Of a stretch of 64,000 bases of DNA, positions 24,406 to 33,562 are shown piece by piece. Under the pieces are notes generated by a model. It searched no databases. It had not been told where the DNA came from and saw nothing but the letters and a program-made list of their open reading frames with translations. A program made the translations under genes and the position numbers. The stretch spans positions 1 to 64,000 of the forward strand of contig ONRC01000034.1 of the NCBI GenBank assembly GCA_900320085.1. The letters run 5' to 3'. How positions within the stretch are numbered: the stretch's first letter is position 1; each line of letters opens with the position of its first letter. The DNA is from an uncultured Eubacteriales bacterium. Its GTDB lineage: Bacteria; Bacillota; Clostridia; Christensenellales; Aristaeellaceae.

Positions 24406-26244
24406 ATGACATTAGCGGATTTATTGGTTTACGCCATGGAAAAATACCAGATTGCCGAGCAGTTCAAGTGGGACGCTTTCCCCCGCTTCTCGGTGCTGAG
24501 CGACCCGGAAACGGGAAAATGGGCCGCGCTTTTGATGCGCCAATGGGACGAGGACAGCGGGACGGAAATCGAGCTGTGCGATTTGAAATGCGGCGCAACG
24601 ATCCTGTCCAGCATTTCCGCGGACTATATCGCAAAGCCCTTCCGCATGCACGGCGTCAACTGGGCCGGTATCCGGTTCAGCGAGCAAGTCAAGCCCGAGG
24701 TGATCCTCCCGCTGTTTGACCGTGCCATGAAGGCCGCGCATCAGCCGGGCTATACCATCGTTCTGGACGATCAGCCCTACAAAAGCATTTCTTCCGTATA
24801 CCAGGAAACGCCTTTGCCCCATCCAGGAGCGGTTCCGGCCAAGAAACGGGAAGCGATGCCCGAGATGATCCGCAAAATGAGTCGGCTGTGTGATGAGAGC
24901 ACCGGCCTGTATTTCATGGATCAGCGGAAACAGTTCTACATGCAGGGCATGTTTATGAAGGATTATGAGGATGATCAGCCCTGGAAGGGAGCGGTGAACG
25001 CCTATTGTGCCTACCAATTCCTCAACACCAAACAGCTGCGGGGGTATTTTACCTGGCGCACGGCGGTTCGGAAGGGCAATATTCGGCCCGCCAACGACTG
25101 CTTTGCGGGCATCTATCTGAATGAACTGCTGAACCTGATCGGCGCGGATTTCCCGCAGGACAGCCTGCAAAAGATGCGGGCATTTGAAAAAGGATACCTG
25201 AAAACGGGCTGCGCCGACGAATGGTTTGTGAAGCGGCTGCATCGCTGGATGCTGGAATTTGCCATCATCCATGGTATTCATCCCGAGGAAGCGCGGCTGT
25301 ACGCTGACCCGGACATGCTGGCGCGGGACGGAGCAATGGCCGTGCTGCGCAGCCCGGAGGGGCACACGGACGACGAAGTGTATTCCGCCCTGCTTCTGAT
25401 CGCCAAAGAGAAGCTGACGTTTTCCGCTGTGATGCTGAAATCTCCGCAGGAAGGAAAAGCGCTGTTTGCCAAAGCCTGGAAGGCCGGCTGCGCCGAAATG
25501 GGCTTCGGCGGGAAAAACCTGTTTGAACAATGCTTTGGCAGGATGACTCCCTTTCCCTGGCGTCCGCTGGCGAACGCCATGTACTGGGAGCGGCGGAAGC
25601 TGGACAGAATCAAGTACCAGCTCAACGCCTGCCGCGTGTATGTGTGCAATAACAACGCCTGGCAGGTATGCAGCTATGAAACGCTGTACTTTGACCGGGA
25701 GCGTTTCTTCGGCTTTCTCCATGAAACGGACCGGCAGCTGAGGATATACCTGAAAACCGGCCACCCTCTGAAAGAAAAGCCGTCGGAAGCCTGGGGCAAG
25801 CCCTTTGTCAGCGCGGTCATCGCGCAGGACAGAAAAGAAAAAGAAGAAGCCGCCAAGCCGAAGATCGTATTGAACCTGGCGGGGCTGGAGCAGATCCGGC
25901 GGGACGCGATGAAAACCCGGGACAGCCTGCTGACCGAGGAAGAAAAGCAGGAAATGAATGACGTTGAGGAAGCGCCTGCCGCGGTTCAGGCGGAACCCGA
26001 ACCGGAAACGGCTCCCGCCGTTCCGCTCAATGATATTCAGGTTCGCATCCTGCGGGCCTTGCTGGCGGGGAATCCGGCAAACGACATCATCCGGGAAAAC
26101 CGTTTGCTGCCCTCCGTGGTGGCGGACAGCATCAATGAAGCCTTTTTTGAGGAAATCGGCGACAGCGTGATAGAAGAAAATGACGGCGGCCTCGCCCTGG
26201 TCGAAGATTATCTGGACGACGTGCGTCGGCTGCTGGGAGGATAA
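24406..26244 (+). CDS. TerB_N/TerB_C domain protein
   Basis: 612 residues. The TerB_N signature is seen at about 185-270 (LRGYFTWRTAVRKGN, then CFAGIYLNELLNLIGAD), and the C-terminal half has the TerB_C-like KPKIVLNLAGLEQIRRDA and a winged-helix-like end. TerB-type domains occur in stress-response and predicted phage-defence operons. The next two genes encode a BrxD-like ATPase (4-base gap) and an Lhr-like helicase, the same trio repeatedly linked to Ter systems. It probably is the regulatory or scaffold subunit; biochemical activity is unknown. Confidence 0.8.
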   Translation: MTLADLLVYAMEKYQIAEQFKWDAFPRFSVLSDPETGKWAALLMRQWDEDSGTEIELCDLKCGATILSSISADYIAKPFRMHGVNWAGIRFSEQVKPEVILPLFDRAMKAAHQPGYTIVLDDQPYKSISSVYQETPLPHPGAVPAKKREAMPEMIRKMSRLCDESTGLYFMDQRKQFYMQGMFMKDYEDDQPWKGAVNAYCAYQFLNTKQLRGYFTWRTAVRKGNIRPANDCFAGIYLNELLNLIGADFPQDSLQKMRAFEKGYLKTGCADEWFVKRLHRWMLEFAIIHGIHPEEARLYADPDMLARDGAMAVLRSPEGHTDDEVYSALLLIAKEKLTFSAVMLKSPQEGKALFAKAWKAGCAEMGFGGKNLFEQCFGRMTPFPWRPLANAMYWERRKLDRIKYQLNACRVYVCNNNAWQVCSYETLYFDRERFFGFLHETDRQLRIYLKTGHPLKEKPSEAWGKPFVSAVIAQDRKEKEEAAKPKIVLNLAGLEQIRRDAMKTRDSLLTEEEKQEMNDVEEAPAAVQAEPEPETAPAVPLNDIQVRILRALLAGNPANDIIRENRLLPSVVADSINEAFFEEIGDSVIEENDGGLALVEDYLDDVRRLLGG

Positions 26245-26247
26245 AAA

Positions 26248-27579
26248 ATGAGCGAAGCCAATAAAAAAGTGCCCCGGCGCATTGCGCAGACGGTGCTGAA
26301 CAGCTTGAAGGGCGGCGTGGTGCCCCGTATCGGCCTGCCCTATATCACCGTGGGACGCAAGAATGAAATCGAAGCGTTGCTCCACGACGTGGACATTATC
26401 GCCGAGGGCGGCGCGTCCTTCCGGTTTATCGTGGGGCCGTACGGCTCGGGCAAGAGCTTCCTGCTCCAGACCATCCGCAATTACGTGATGGACCGGGGCT
26501 TTATCGTCTGCGACGCCGACCTTTCCCCCGAGCGCCGTTTGCAGGGCACGAAGGGCCAGGGCCTGGCCACCTACCGGGAGCTGATCGGTAACTTTTCCAC
26601 CAAAACCCGCCCCGAGGGCGGCGCGCTGACCCTGGTGCTGGATCGCTGGATCAGCACGGTGCAGAGCGAAGCGGCCCAGGAAACCGGCCTGGCCCCCGGC
26701 GACCCGGCGCTGACCAAGGCGGTCGATCAGAAAATCTATGCCGTCACCTCCTCCATCAGCGAATTGGTGCACGGGTTCGAGTTCGCCCGGCTATTGTCCG
26801 CCTACTATCATGCCTACGTGAACGGCGACGACGAAACGAAGGGGAAGGTCGTGCGCTGGTTCCGGGGCGAATACAGCACCAAGCGGGAAGCCAAAGAAGA
26901 CCTGGGCGTGAACATCGTGATCACCGACGACGACTGGTACGATTACCTCAAGCTGTTCGCGTCCTTTTTCCGCCTGGCGGGCTACCAGGGCATGATGATC
27001 ATGGTGGACGAGCTGGTGAATATTTATAAAATTCTCAACGCCATTTCCCGGCAGTACAACTATGAAAAGATGCTGACCATGTACAATGACACCCTGCAAG
27101 GCAAGGCGAAGTACCTGGGCATCATCATGGGCGCGACGCCCCAGGCCGTGGAGGACAAGCGGCGGGGCGTATACAGCTACGAAGCCCTGCGTTCCCGCCT
27201 GGCGGAGGGCAAGTTTTCCCGCCCCGGCGCGCGGGATCTGCTGGCCCCGGTCATTCATCTGGAGCCGCTGACCGCGGAGGAAATGCTGGTACTGTGCGAA
27301 AAGCTGGCCGGGATGCATGCTGACCTGTACGGCTACGCCCAGCGTGTCACAGACAACGACCTGGCGGCATTCATCAAAATCGAGTATGAGCGCATCGGGG
27401 CCGACCAGAACATCACGCCCCGGGAGGTCATTCGGGATTTCATCGAGCTCCTCGACCTGCTATACCAGAACCCCACCCTCACCGTGGAAGCCCTCCTGCG
27501 ATCCGACGAATTCGCCTTCACCAAGTCCGAAGCCGTGTCCGACGAAGCGGATGACAATTTCGCGGAGTTTACCATTTAG
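26248..27579 (+). CDS. BrxD-like P-loop ATPase (DUF2791 family)
   Basis: 443 residues. Starts RRIAQTVLNSLKGGVVPRIGLPYITVGRKNEI, with Walker A GPYGSGKSF near residue 63 and a Walker B-like MMIMVDELVNIYK near 250, then GIIMGATPQAVEDKRRG, all typical of the BREX protein BrxD and relatives. It is an AAA-like ATPase that in BREX and similar systems pairs with an Lhr-like helicase. ATG follows GGAGGATAA directly after the TerB gene. No PglX methylase, PglZ or BrxC is present. Confidence 0.85.
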   Translation: MSEANKKVPRRIAQTVLNSLKGGVVPRIGLPYITVGRKNEIEALLHDVDIIAEGGASFRFIVGPYGSGKSFLLQTIRNYVMDRGFIVCDADLSPERRLQGTKGQGLATYRELIGNFSTKTRPEGGALTLVLDRWISTVQSEAAQETGLAPGDPALTKAVDQKIYAVTSSISELVHGFEFARLLSAYYHAYVNGDDETKGKVVRWFRGEYSTKREAKEDLGVNIVITDDDWYDYLKLFASFFRLAGYQGMMIMVDELVNIYKILNAISRQYNYEKMLTMYNDTLQGKAKYLGIIMGATPQAVEDKRRGVYSYEALRSRLAEGKFSRPGARDLLAPVIHLEPLTAEEMLVLCEKLAGMHADLYGYAQRVTDNDLAAFIKIEYERIGADQNITPREVIRDFIELLDLLYQNPTLTVEALLRSDEFAFTKSEAVSDEADDNFAEFTI

Positions 27580-27621
27580 AACTCTTCAACAATAAAAGCT
27601 TGAAGCAAGAACAGCAAAAGA

Positions 27622-28032
27622 CACGTTGGGCGCTGCGCGCGCCCAACCCTGCGCCAGGGCGGTGACCGCCCTGGACCCGCACTTGGCGATAAAGCCCGCT
27701 GGGGAGAAAAAGCAACCTTCGCCTGCTGCGCTGGGATTACGGAAAGTTTGAGGGCTTCTGGCCCAAGAAAGCCCGGGAACATCCGAGGGGGAAAGTAAAC
27801 TTTCCCCTACGGATGATTCCCTGGCTTCCCCGGATGCTTTGCATCCGGGTTGGCGTCCGAAGGACGCCGGGCCAGAAGCACAACGGCACCAAGCCAGATT
27901 TCCTCGTTCCTCCAAGCTTCAGCGGGAAACAAGCTGGTTTTATCATTCAAGCATTATCCGCTATTGCGGGTCCAGGGGGATCATCCCCTTGGTGCAGGTG
28001 CACGAGGGCCGCACGGGCCCTCGCTTCGTTCT
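27622..28032. repeat. Long hairpin-rich repeat element, family E copy 2
   Basis: Non-coding, about 410 bases, inserted between genes two and three of the TerB operon. It matches the reverse complement of 19985-20420. Corresponding stems use different bases: GGCGGT/ACCGCC here where the other has GGTCCT/AGGACC, and GCGTCC/GGACGC where the other has GCGGC/GCCGC. A shared block GAGGGCTTCTGGCCCAAGAAAG (first 20 bases quoted elsewhere as a landmark near 27750) is nearly identical. Confidence 0.75.
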
Positions 28033-28062
28033 TTTCCTTCAACATGTTAATGAGGAACCACC

Positions 28063-30345
28063 ATGGACGTATACAATCGCTATGCCCCGTTCATTCGGGA
28101 TTACATTTACCGGTCGGGCTGGCAGACGCTGCGAGCCGTGCAGAACGCCGCGGGGGACGCCATTTTCGGCACGGAGGAAAACGTGCTGCTGACCGCCTCC
28201 ACCGCCTCCGGCAAAACGGAAGCGGCGTTTTTTCCCATCCTCACACTGCTGGAGGAAAACCCATCGGCTTCGGTGGGCGTGCTCTACATCGCGCCGCTGA
28301 AAGCCCTGATCAACGACCAGTTCGGGCGGCTGACGGAGCTGTGCGAGGAGCAGGACATTCCGGTGTACCGCTGGCACGGCGACGTGCCGCAGACGCAGAA
28401 ACGAAAGCTGCTGCGCCATCCGGCAGGGATTCTGCAAATCACACCGGAATCCCTGGAATCGCTGATGATCAACAAGCACATGGAAATCCCGTCGCTGTTT
28501 TGCGACCTGCGGTTCATCGTGATCGACGAAATCCATTCCCTTCTGCGGGGCGACCGGGGCTGGCAGACCTTCTGCCTGATCGAGCGCCTGTGCCGGACAG
28601 CGGGCTGCAAACCCCGGCGCATCGGCCTGTCCGCCACCATCGGCAATCCCGAGGAAGCGGGACGCTTTCTTGCGGCGGGCAGCGGACGGGGCACGGTCAT
28701 ACCGAAATTCGACGGCGGGCGGGACGTGTGGCGCTTGTCCATGGAGCATTTCTATAACACCCCGCCCCAGGCGGATGAAGACCAAGCCCTCTTGGCCGAG
28801 CTGCCCGAGCCTGAAGCGCCCACCGACACCGCGCCCAAGGCTGCCGATCCCGGCATCGGCTACATCTTTGAGCACACGCGGGGCAAGAAATGCCTGGTGT
28901 TCACCAACAGCCGGGAGGAATGCGAATCCGTCTGCCAGTACCTGCGGCAATACTGCGAGGCCAACCACGAGCCCGACCGCTTCCTCATCCACCACGGTAA
29001 CCTATCCGCCTCCTACCGGGAAAGCGCGGAGGAGGAAATGAAGGACGACGATTCGCTCATGTCCGTCTGCGCCACGGCGACGCTGGAGCTGGGCATCGAC
29101 ATCGGACGGCTGGAGCGGGCGTTCCAGATCGACGCGCCGTTCACGGTGTCGGGCTTTTTGCAGCGCATGGGCCGCACCGGGCGGCGGGGCAGCCCCTCGG
29201 AAATGTGGTTCGTGATGCGGGAAGACCACGCCGAGGCCCGCGCCATGCTGCCGGACTACATTCCCTGGCGCATGATTCAGGGCATCGCGCTGGTGCAGCT
29301 CTACATCGAGGAGCGCTTCGTGGAGCCACCGCGCACGGAACGTCTGCCCTATTCCCTGCTCTACCACCAGACCATGAGCACCCTGGCCTCCTGCGGCGAA
29401 ATGACGCCCGGGGAGCTGGCCTCCCGCGTGCTGCCGCTTTCCTGCTTCCACCGCGTCAGTCAGGACGATTTCCGCGCGCTGCTGCGGCATCTTTTGTCCA
29501 TCGACCATATCAGCCGCACCGAAAACGGCGGGCTGATCGTGGGGCTGGCCGGGGAACGGGTGGTGAATAATTATAAGTTCTATGCAGTATTCCAGGAGAA
29601 TATCGAGTACGCCGTGCGATCGGAGTCTGAGGAACTGGGCACCATCGTGCAGCCGCCGCCCGCCGGGGACAAGATCGCCATTGCGGGCCGGGTGTGGATC
29701 GTGGACGACGTGGACCACAAAAAACACGTGGTCTACTGCACGCTGGTGAAAGGCAACATCCCCGCCTATTTCGGCGACTGCGCGGGGGATATTCACAACC
29801 GCATTCTCGAGCGGATGCAAAGGGTGCTGGCCGAGGATACGCAGTACCCCTACCTCATGCGCCGAGCGGTGTGCCGCCTGGGAGAAGCGCGGGACGTGTA
29901 CCTGAAATCCGGCATGGCCGAAAGACCGCTCATCTGCCTGGGCGGGAAAATGTGGGCGCTGCTCCCCTGGCTGGGCAGCTACGCTTTCCTGGCGCTGGAG
30001 CGGTTCCTCAAAATCCGCTGCGGCAAACGGCTGGGCCTGAAAGGGCTGAACCCGGCAAGGCCCTACTATCTGCAATTCATGATGCAGGTGAGCGAAGCGG
30101 AGTTTTACCGCATCGCCGCCGAGGAAGCGGAAAAAGACTTTGACCCCTTGGAGCTGGTCTATCCCAAGGAAGTGCCGGTGTTTGAAAAGTACGACGAATT
30201 CGTACCTGAGGAGCTCATCCGCAAGGGCTTTGCCCTGGGCGTGCTGGACATCGAAAGCATGAAGCGCCGGGTGCTGGCCTGGCGCGACGCTCAATCCGGC
30301 AGCGCGTCCACCGGTTCGCCAGCGCCGGGGGAACGGAGGGTGTAA
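28063..30345 (+). CDS. Lhr/BrxHI-like superfamily 2 DNA helicase
   Basis: 760 residues. Motif I ASTASGKTEAA near residue 46, motif II VIDEIHSLL near 150, motif III LSATIGNP near 190, and motifs V/VI in ATLELGIDIG and QRMGRTGRRG near 345-370, followed by a long C-terminal domain. This is the Lhr-like group that includes BrxHI of BREX type 2. It is the presumed DNA-translocating partner of the BrxD-like ATPase. A 483-base gap with a repeat element separates it from that gene. Its last 55 bases overlap the convergent gene at 30291. Confidence 0.88.
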   Translation: MDVYNRYAPFIRDYIYRSGWQTLRAVQNAAGDAIFGTEENVLLTASTASGKTEAAFFPILTLLEENPSASVGVLYIAPLKALINDQFGRLTELCEEQDIPVYRWHGDVPQTQKRKLLRHPAGILQITPESLESLMINKHMEIPSLFCDLRFIVIDEIHSLLRGDRGWQTFCLIERLCRTAGCKPRRIGLSATIGNPEEAGRFLAAGSGRGTVIPKFDGGRDVWRLSMEHFYNTPPQADEDQALLAELPEPEAPTDTAPKAADPGIGYIFEHTRGKKCLVFTNSREECESVCQYLRQYCEANHEPDRFLIHHGNLSASYRESAEEEMKDDDSLMSVCATATLELGIDIGRLERAFQIDAPFTVSGFLQRMGRTGRRGSPSEMWFVMREDHAEARAMLPDYIPWRMIQGIALVQLYIEERFVEPPRTERLPYSLLYHQTMSTLASCGEMTPGELASRVLPLSCFHRVSQDDFRALLRHLLSIDHISRTENGGLIVGLAGERVVNNYKFYAVFQENIEYAVRSESEELGTIVQPPPAGDKIAIAGRVWIVDDVDHKKHVVYCTLVKGNIPAYFGDCAGDIHNRILERMQRVLAEDTQYPYLMRRAVCRLGEARDVYLKSGMAERPLICLGGKMWALLPWLGSYAFLALERFLKIRCGKRLGLKGLNPARPYYLQFMMQVSEAEFYRIAAEEAEKDFDPLELVYPKEVPVFEKYDEFVPEELIRKGFALGVLDIESMKRRVLAWRDAQSGSASTGSPAPGERRV

Positions 30346-30926
30346 GTCGGAGTTTGTTCTTCCTCCAAGTGTTTCTCCCCTTCATCATTTTCTTCTGTAT
30401 TTGTTGTCGTTTGATTCTCCTCTGTTTTCAATTGTGCCTGTTCCTTCTTTTCCTCCGCATGGATTGGAATTTGGATTTCTTCCAGCTCCCGGCGCAGTAT
30501 GTTTTCCGCTGCTTCTGGATCTTCGCTGATGGATTCTTCCGTTTCTGCGGCAAGCGGTTCGATGGTTGTTTCCGGGGAAATGCTTTTTAGCGTTTCCTCT
30601 TTTTTTATTTTCTCTTTTTTCATTTTCTCTCTTTGTATCCATTCACACGCCTGCAGATAGTTTTCTTCCCCGCCCTGCCAAAGGCGCACCTTGCCGCCCG
30701 CCGTCACGAAGACCGCGTTTCCGCCCGCAAAGCTGAACACTGTCTGGCCGTTTGCGTCTGCTGTCTGTTCATCGCGTTTTTCCGCGCCGTCGGGCAGCAG
30801 TTCATACAAAACGCAGCTTTCCCCCACCTTCAATCCCCGCGCATGGATTTCGGTTTTTTCCCCTGCTTTCCGACAGTAACCCGATGCTCCTTGCCGCCCG
30901 TTGAGCATATCGTATCCAAACGTCAT
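30291..30926 (-). CDS. Hypothetical protein with acidic low-complexity tail
   Basis: 211 residues from an ATG after AGGAGG. The first about 95 residues form a compact beta-rich unit (MTFGYDMLNGRQGASGYCRK...GGNAVFVTAGGKVRLWQGG); the remainder is Glu/Lys/Thr-rich and probably disordered, with repeated KEE and TEE runs. I do not recognise the family. Its end overlaps the helicase gene tail to tail, so the C-terminal residues share DNA with the helicase. Confidence 0.6.
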   Translation of the reverse strand: MTFGYDMLNGRQGASGYCRKAGEKTEIHARGLKVGESCVLYELLPDGAEKRDEQTADANGQTVFSFAGGNAVFVTAGGKVRLWQGGEENYLQACEWIQREKMKKEKIKKEETLKSISPETTIEPLAAETEESISEDPEAAENILRRELEEIQIPIHAEEKKEQAQLKTEENQTTTNTEENDEGEKHLEEEQTPTYTLRSPGAGEPVDALPD

Positions 30927-30989
30927 GAAAACCTCCTCATGCAGATTGATAGGGCATATTAAATCACATTACAAGCAAGAAAGACATCT

Positions 30990-31210
30990 CCAAAAGCCTT
31001 CCCCTCGCAGGGGAAGGTGGGCCGCGCGGAATCAAGATTGAGAGAAAAATCAAGCGATTCCGCGCGGCTCGGATGAGGTGAACCCACCCGTTAGAACGCA
31101 AACATGTGAGGGAAAGGAACACCTCATCCGTCAGGCGCGAACTTACTTGATACCACTAACAATCTTGGCTCCGCGCCTGACACCTTCCCCTGCGAGGGGA
31201 AGGCTTTTGG
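30990..31210. repeat. Full-length family-A palindromic element, opposite orientation to 24015
   Basis: Same ends and same two internal modules as the 24015-24234 copy but in reverse order: the GGGCCGCGCGG module first, then TCAGGCGCG. It is thus the inverted copy, with the trio of TerB-operon genes lying between the two. It fills most of the gap between 30926 and 31399; no gene is seen there. Confidence 0.8.
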
Positions 31211-31286
31211 CTGCGTTTTCCAACTTGTGTTATAAAGCCAAAGTCCCCATTAACGTCTCCTCCCCTCCGTCTTTTCAATCCTATGC

Positions 31287-31315
31287 TTGCGCGGAAGGAA
31301 TATTTCCGGTATAAT
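31287..31315 (+). promoter_or_regulatory. Promoter of surE
   Basis: TTGCGC (31287-31292), 17-base spacer, perfect TATAAT (31310-31315), 83 bases ahead of the TTG start. Confidence 0.65.
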
Positions 31316-31398
31316 GGAAAATGAGGATTTGGCGGTTGCCGCCGCCATTCCTTCCTGTGATCAACTCACACATGAACCCCCACAAAGGAGGCGTTATT

Positions 31399-32169
31399 TT
31401 GCATATTCTGGTTACCAATGACGACGGCATCCATTCCGCGGGCATCAAGGCCCTGGCCGACGCAGCCATCCGACGGGGGCACAAGGTGACCGTCACCGGC
31501 CCCAGCAGCCAGTGCAGCGCCAACAGCCAGCACATCACGCTGACCGCGCCGCTGCTGGTGCATGAAATTCCCTGGGAGGGGGCCCGCGCCTATTCCGTGG
31601 AAGGCACGCCCACGGACTGCGCGCGCATCGCGCCGTTTATTGTGGATGAAAAGTTTGATTATTGCCTCTCCGGCATCAACAACGGGGAGAACGCGGGCAG
31701 CGCGGTCTATTACAGCGGCACCGTCGCCGCCGCGCGGGAGGCTGCCATGTGCTATATTCCCTCCATGGCGGTGTCCATTATGCGAAACGCGGACGAAAAA
31801 ATGCGTGAAAATCTGGCTGATCTGGCCGTGCAGATGGCAGAACATTACCAGCACATCCAGCTGCCGCGCTTCGGCCTCCTTAACCTGAACGCCCCGGCCA
31901 TTCCCCCGGAGGAACTCAAGGGCCTGAAGCTCTGTCCTTTAAGCAAAGCCTATTACGTGGACGGCTACGAAAAGCGGGTCAGTCCCCTGGGCCAGACCTA
32001 TTTCTGGCTCACCGCCAGCGACACCTCCGAGGTGCCCATGGAGCAGCCCGACGAGGGCAGCGACTATTATTGGCTGCGCCGGGGCTATGTGACCTGCACC
32101 TTCCTGGGGGACTTCAACGACTATAACCGGGAATGCGGAGAGACGCTGAAACCATTCCTGGAGCAGTAA
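31399..32169 (+). CDS. surE: 5'/3'-nucleotidase SurE
   Basis: 256 residues starting at TTG 31399, 7 bases after AAAGGAGG; an upstream ATG (31372) would place that ribosome site inside the gene. The N-terminus MHILVTNDDG holds the Asp-Asp metal ligands at 8-9, and TVTGPSSQCSANSQ, VEGTPTDCARIA and GINNGENAGSAVYYSGTV complete the active site. It hydrolyses nucleoside monophosphates and short polyphosphates with Mg/Mn. Upstream of a BaiN-like flavoprotein gene. Confidence 0.93.
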   Translation: MHILVTNDDGIHSAGIKALADAAIRRGHKVTVTGPSSQCSANSQHITLTAPLLVHEIPWEGARAYSVEGTPTDCARIAPFIVDEKFDYCLSGINNGENAGSAVYYSGTVAAAREAAMCYIPSMAVSIMRNADEKMRENLADLAVQMAEHYQHIQLPRFGLLNLNAPAIPPEELKGLKLCPLSKAYYVDGYEKRVSPLGQTYFWLTASDTSEVPMEQPDEGSDYYWLRRGYVTCTFLGDFNDYNRECGETLKPFLEQ

Positions 32170-32174
32170 TGGTA

Positions 32175-32204
32175 AGAGTTCAGAGTACAGAGTTCAGAGT
32201 ACAG
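32175..32204. repeat. Short tandem AGAGTTCAGAGTACAG-type repeat
   Basis: Alternating GAGTTCA and GAGTACA units between surE and the flavoprotein gene. The same words form the arms of the palindrome at 58691-58833 inside the prophage; here only one arm is present. Confidence 0.6.
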
Positions 32205-32242
32205 TGAATATAGTTGCAAATCAAGATGGAGTAAACCACAAA

Positions 32243-33562
32243 ATGGAGCCTTCAATCATTGTGATCGGCGGCGGCGCGGCGGGCATGATGGCGGCGCTGT
32301 TTGCCGCCCGGAGCGGCGCGAATGTGACGCTGCTGGAAAAGAACGAAAAGCTGGGGAAGAAGGTCTACATCACCGGCAAGGGCCGCTGCAACGTGACCAA
32401 CGCCTGTGAGGACGTGGACGAATTTCTGCGGGAGGTGCCCCGGAATCCCCGGTTTTTATACAGCGCGTTGCGGCATTTCGGGCCGTTTGATATGCTGTCG
32501 CTGCTGTCTGACCTGGGCTGTGAAACGAAGATCGAGCGGGGGCGGCGGGCTTTTCCCGTGTCCGACCACGCCAGCGACGTGACCAAAGCGCTGGAAAAGG
32601 GCCTGCGTCAGGCGGGCGCGGACATTCGGCTGCACTGCGAAGTGAAGCGGATCCTGACGGAAGAAAGCCACGTGAATGGCGTTCTGCTTTCCGAAGGGCG
32701 TGTTTTACCTGCCGCCGCCGTGATCGTCTGCGCCGGGGGGCTCAGCTATCCTTCCACCGGCTCCACCGGCGACGGGCTGAAATGGGCCAAAGAATTGGGG
32801 CTGAACGTCTCCCCCACGCTGCCCTCCCTGGTGGGCCTGCGCACAAAGGAAGCCTGGCCCGCCGAGCTCCAGGGCCTGACGCTAAAAAACATTTGCCTAA
32901 CAGGGTACAGTTATGATAAAATGGCGAAGAAAGCGCAGCTTTCTGTCTCGGCGGGCCCCGAACGGGAGCACGCCGAGCGTCACGGTATGATGATTTATTC
33001 CGAATTGGGTGAATTGCTTTTCACCCATTTTGGCGTGTCCGGGCCGCTGGCGCTGACGCTGTCCTCCCATCTGCCGGAGAGTGGACGATGCGAAGCCGCG
33101 CTGAACCTAAAGCCCGGCCTGACCCCGGAGCAGCTGGACCAGCGCCTGACCCGGGAGCTGTCCGCCGCCGGGAAAAAGCAATTGTCCACCGTGCTGCAAA
33201 CATTGCTTCCCATGCGCTTTGCCGCGCTGTTTCCGACGCTGTGCGGGCTGGATGGAAAAACGCCGTGCAGTCAGGTATCGGCCAAAATGCGCAAGGTGAT
33301 TGCCGATCATCTGCAAGCCCTGCCGCTGACAATCATCGGCACCCGGCCCATTGACGAAGCCGTTGTCACCCGGGGCGGCGTGGACGTGAAGGGCATCAGC
33401 CCCAACACCATGGAAAGCAAGGCGGTGAAGGGCCTGTATTTCGCCGGGGAGGTGCTGGACGTGGACGCCCACACCGGCGGCTATAACCTGCAAATCGCTT
33501 GGAGCACCGGCGCGTTGGCAGGCAAAAGCGCCGCGGCCGCACAGAAAGAGGGATCACCATGA
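32243..33562 (+). CDS. BaiN/RdsA-like NAD(P)/FAD-dependent oxidoreductase (HI0933 family)
   Basis: 439 residues from ATG 32243. FAD-binding GGGAAGMMAALFAARSGA at residues 8-25, the family signature KLGKKVYITGKGRCNVTNA near 38-57 and the closing GEVLDVDAHTGGYNLQIAWSTGALAG. Members include the bile-acid enzyme BaiN, but most HI0933-like proteins are of unknown substrate. Its stop overlaps the start of the DUF3784-like gene (ATGA). Confidence 0.9.
   Translation: MEPSIIVIGGGAAGMMAALFAARSGANVTLLEKNEKLGKKVYITGKGRCNVTNACEDVDEFLREVPRNPRFLYSALRHFGPFDMLSLLSDLGCETKIERGRRAFPVSDHASDVTKALEKGLRQAGADIRLHCEVKRILTEESHVNGVLLSEGRVLPAAAVIVCAGGLSYPSTGSTGDGLKWAKELGLNVSPTLPSLVGLRTKEAWPAELQGLTLKNICLTGYSYDKMAKKAQLSVSAGPEREHAERHGMMIYSELGELLFTHFGVSGPLALTLSSHLPESGRCEAALNLKPGLTPEQLDQRLTRELSAAGKKQLSTVLQTLLPMRFAALFPTLCGLDGKTPCSQVSAKMRKVIADHLQALPLTIIGTRPIDEAVVTRGGVDVKGISPNTMESKAVKGLYFAGEVLDVDAHTGGYNLQIAWSTGALAGKSAAAAQKEGSP

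Noticed and set aside
24421-26772. 783-residue minus-strand open frame opposite the TerB-domain gene
   Set aside because: A shadow produced by codon bias; the plus strand carries recognisable TerB and BrxD-like proteins.
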